Source of the DNA: DASRHK01 sp035650495
GTDB lineage: Bacteria > Pseudomonadota > Gammaproteobacteria > Nevskiales > Nevskiaceae
Length of the DNA stretch: 16,551 bases
Direction: 5' to 3'
NCBI GenBank assembly: GCA_035650495.1
Contig: DASRHK010000085.1
Location: 1-16,551, forward strand
Shown: positions 16,023 through 16,551 of the stretch, in pieces
Layout: each line of letters begins with the position of its first letter
Position numbering within the stretch: position 1 is the first letter of the stretch
Program-made: the position numbers and the translations under genes
The notes under the pieces: generated by a model
What the model saw: the letters and a program-made list of their open reading frames with translations, nothing else
Told to the model about the DNA's origin: nothing
Databases searched by the model: none

Positions 16023-16551
16023 TGCAGGTTCACGTAATTGCCGATGCCGATCACGACGGTCGCGCCGACCAGCGAGGCGATGCCGGTCCACACCAGCGCG
16101 CGGGTGCGACCACTCGCGCCGGCCCACTCTTTCAGCGCGAAGCCCCAGAGCGTGGAGAACAGGATGATGCTCGCCATGTGCAGCGTCCACGAAGAGAACT
16201 TGTAGTCGCCCATCTGGCTCTCGCCCATCGTGTAGAAGAAGAACTGGAAATACCACAGCGTGCCGCCGAGCGCGGAGAGCAGATAGTTCTTTGCGAGCGG
16301 CGGCGGCGTGCCGTCCGCGTCCGTCGCGGGGCCGGGGCGTCCGAAGAATTCGCCGCCGGACTTGTTTCGCGCGATGAGGATCGCGCACCAGATGAAGTTG
16401 GTCGTGAATCCGCCGGCGAGGACGACGCAGAGCACCGGCAAGCCTTGCCACAGCGCGCTGGTTCCCGCTTGCAGTGTCGCCGCACGGATCGGCTCGCCCG
16501 CGCTCAAGCCCCACGCGAAGCAGCCGGACATGACGCCGGAGAACACCGCGA
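16019..16551 (-). CDS. rhaT: RhaT-like L-rhamnose/H+ symporter, C-terminal half (cut by window edge)
   Basis: This is the last 176 residues of an inner-membrane transporter resembling RhaT, the L-rhamnose-proton symporter (DMT superfamily, about 340 residues, ten helices). Matching features are the segment LSAGEPIRAA, the helix VLCVVLAGGFTTNFIWCAIL, the conserved LLSALGGTLWYFQFFFYTMGESQMG, the WTLHMASIILFSTLWGFALKEW helix region split by a short loop, and a closing hydrophobic helix ending VVIGIGNYVNLQ. About five membrane segments are visible. The frame is open to the right edge, so the GTG at 16546 is an internal Val, not a start. It would carry rhamnose released by the GH106 enzyme into the cytoplasm. 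Its promoter lies outside the window. The gene symbol is given by resemblance recalled from the family, not by alignment. Confidence 0.85.
   Translation of the reverse strand, partial: AVFSGVMSGCFAWGLSAGEPIRAATLQAGTSALWQGLPVLCVVLAGGFTTNFIWCAILIARNKSGGEFFGRPGPATDADGTPPPLAKNYLLSALGGTLWYFQFFFYTMGESQMGDYKFSSWTLHMASIILFSTLWGFALKEWAGASGRTRALVWTGIASLVGATVVIGIGNYVNLQ

Noticed and set aside
16023..16514. N-terminal extension of the acyl-CoA synthetase frame into the transporter gene
   Set aside because: The extension is Arg-rich and unlike the ANL family; ATG 16022 gives a normal N-terminus and a typical ATGA overlap.
16544..16546. GTG as a start for the transporter
   Set aside because: The frame stays open to the window edge and the protein would lack half its helices; the codon is an internal Val of a truncated gene.
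1..16551. SusC/SusD-type (Bacteroidetes) polysaccharide utilisation locus
   Set aside because: No SusD-like lipoprotein, no carboxypeptidase-like N-terminal extension on the receptors, and base composition is very GC-rich.
1..16551. CRISPR arrays, tRNA/rRNA genes, insertion sequences or phage attachment sites
   Set aside because: No regularly spaced repeats, RNA-gene landmarks, transposase motifs or terminal inverted repeats were seen; the only long repeats are the duplicated receptor genes.

Overview
The window is almost wall-to-wall coding, high-GC bacterial DNA. It carries Gram-negative surface machinery: two TonB-dependent outer-membrane receptors, two lipoproteins, and exported hydrolases with Sec signal peptides. 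There is no SusC/SusD pair, so this is not a Bacteroidetes-style locus. The receptor style (LSEVVVTATKRE after the signal region, terminal Phe) and the gene content suggest a proteobacterium rich in TonB receptors, such as a steroidobacter/xanthomonad-like gammaproteobacterium or a sphingomonad. The genus cannot be fixed from the sequence alone.

Layout: seven genes run leftward from about 13291 to beyond position 1. In transcription order they are TonB receptor 1, TonB receptor 2, a type-B carboxylesterase, an alpha/beta-hydrolase lipoprotein, a tannase/feruloyl-esterase family protein, a GH106 alpha-L-rhamnosidase, and a GH3 beta-glycosidase cut by the window edge. Gaps are 10 nt or less, or the genes overlap, so this looks like one operon. 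A 75-bp divergent intergenic region (13292-13366) holds a perfect 8-bp inverted repeat and promoter-like elements. Rightward from it runs a lipoprotein esterase of the hormone-sensitive-lipase (HSL/acetyl esterase) family. From the right edge, leftward, come the C-terminal half of a RhaT-like L-rhamnose/H+ symporter and, overlapping it by 4 nt, an AMP-forming acyl-CoA synthetase. The latter's 3' end overlaps the HSL esterase convergently by 23 bp. No RNA genes, IS elements, CRISPR arrays or gene-free stretches over 300 bp were seen.

How the parts fit (inference): the receptors would import a glycoconjugate across the outer membrane. Four esterases from different families would remove acyl groups. 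GH106 would release L-rhamnose and GH3 a second sugar. RhaT would bring rhamnose into the cytoplasm, and the acyl-CoA synthetase would activate the released acid for degradation. The locus therefore reads as a utilisation system for an acylated rhamnoside. Candidates are rhamnolipids or plant resin glycosides (fatty acids), and phenylpropanoid or acylated flavonoid rhamnosides (aromatic acids). The enzyme families are known; the specific combination, especially the rhaT/acyl-CoA-ligase coupling, is the most interesting part of the window.
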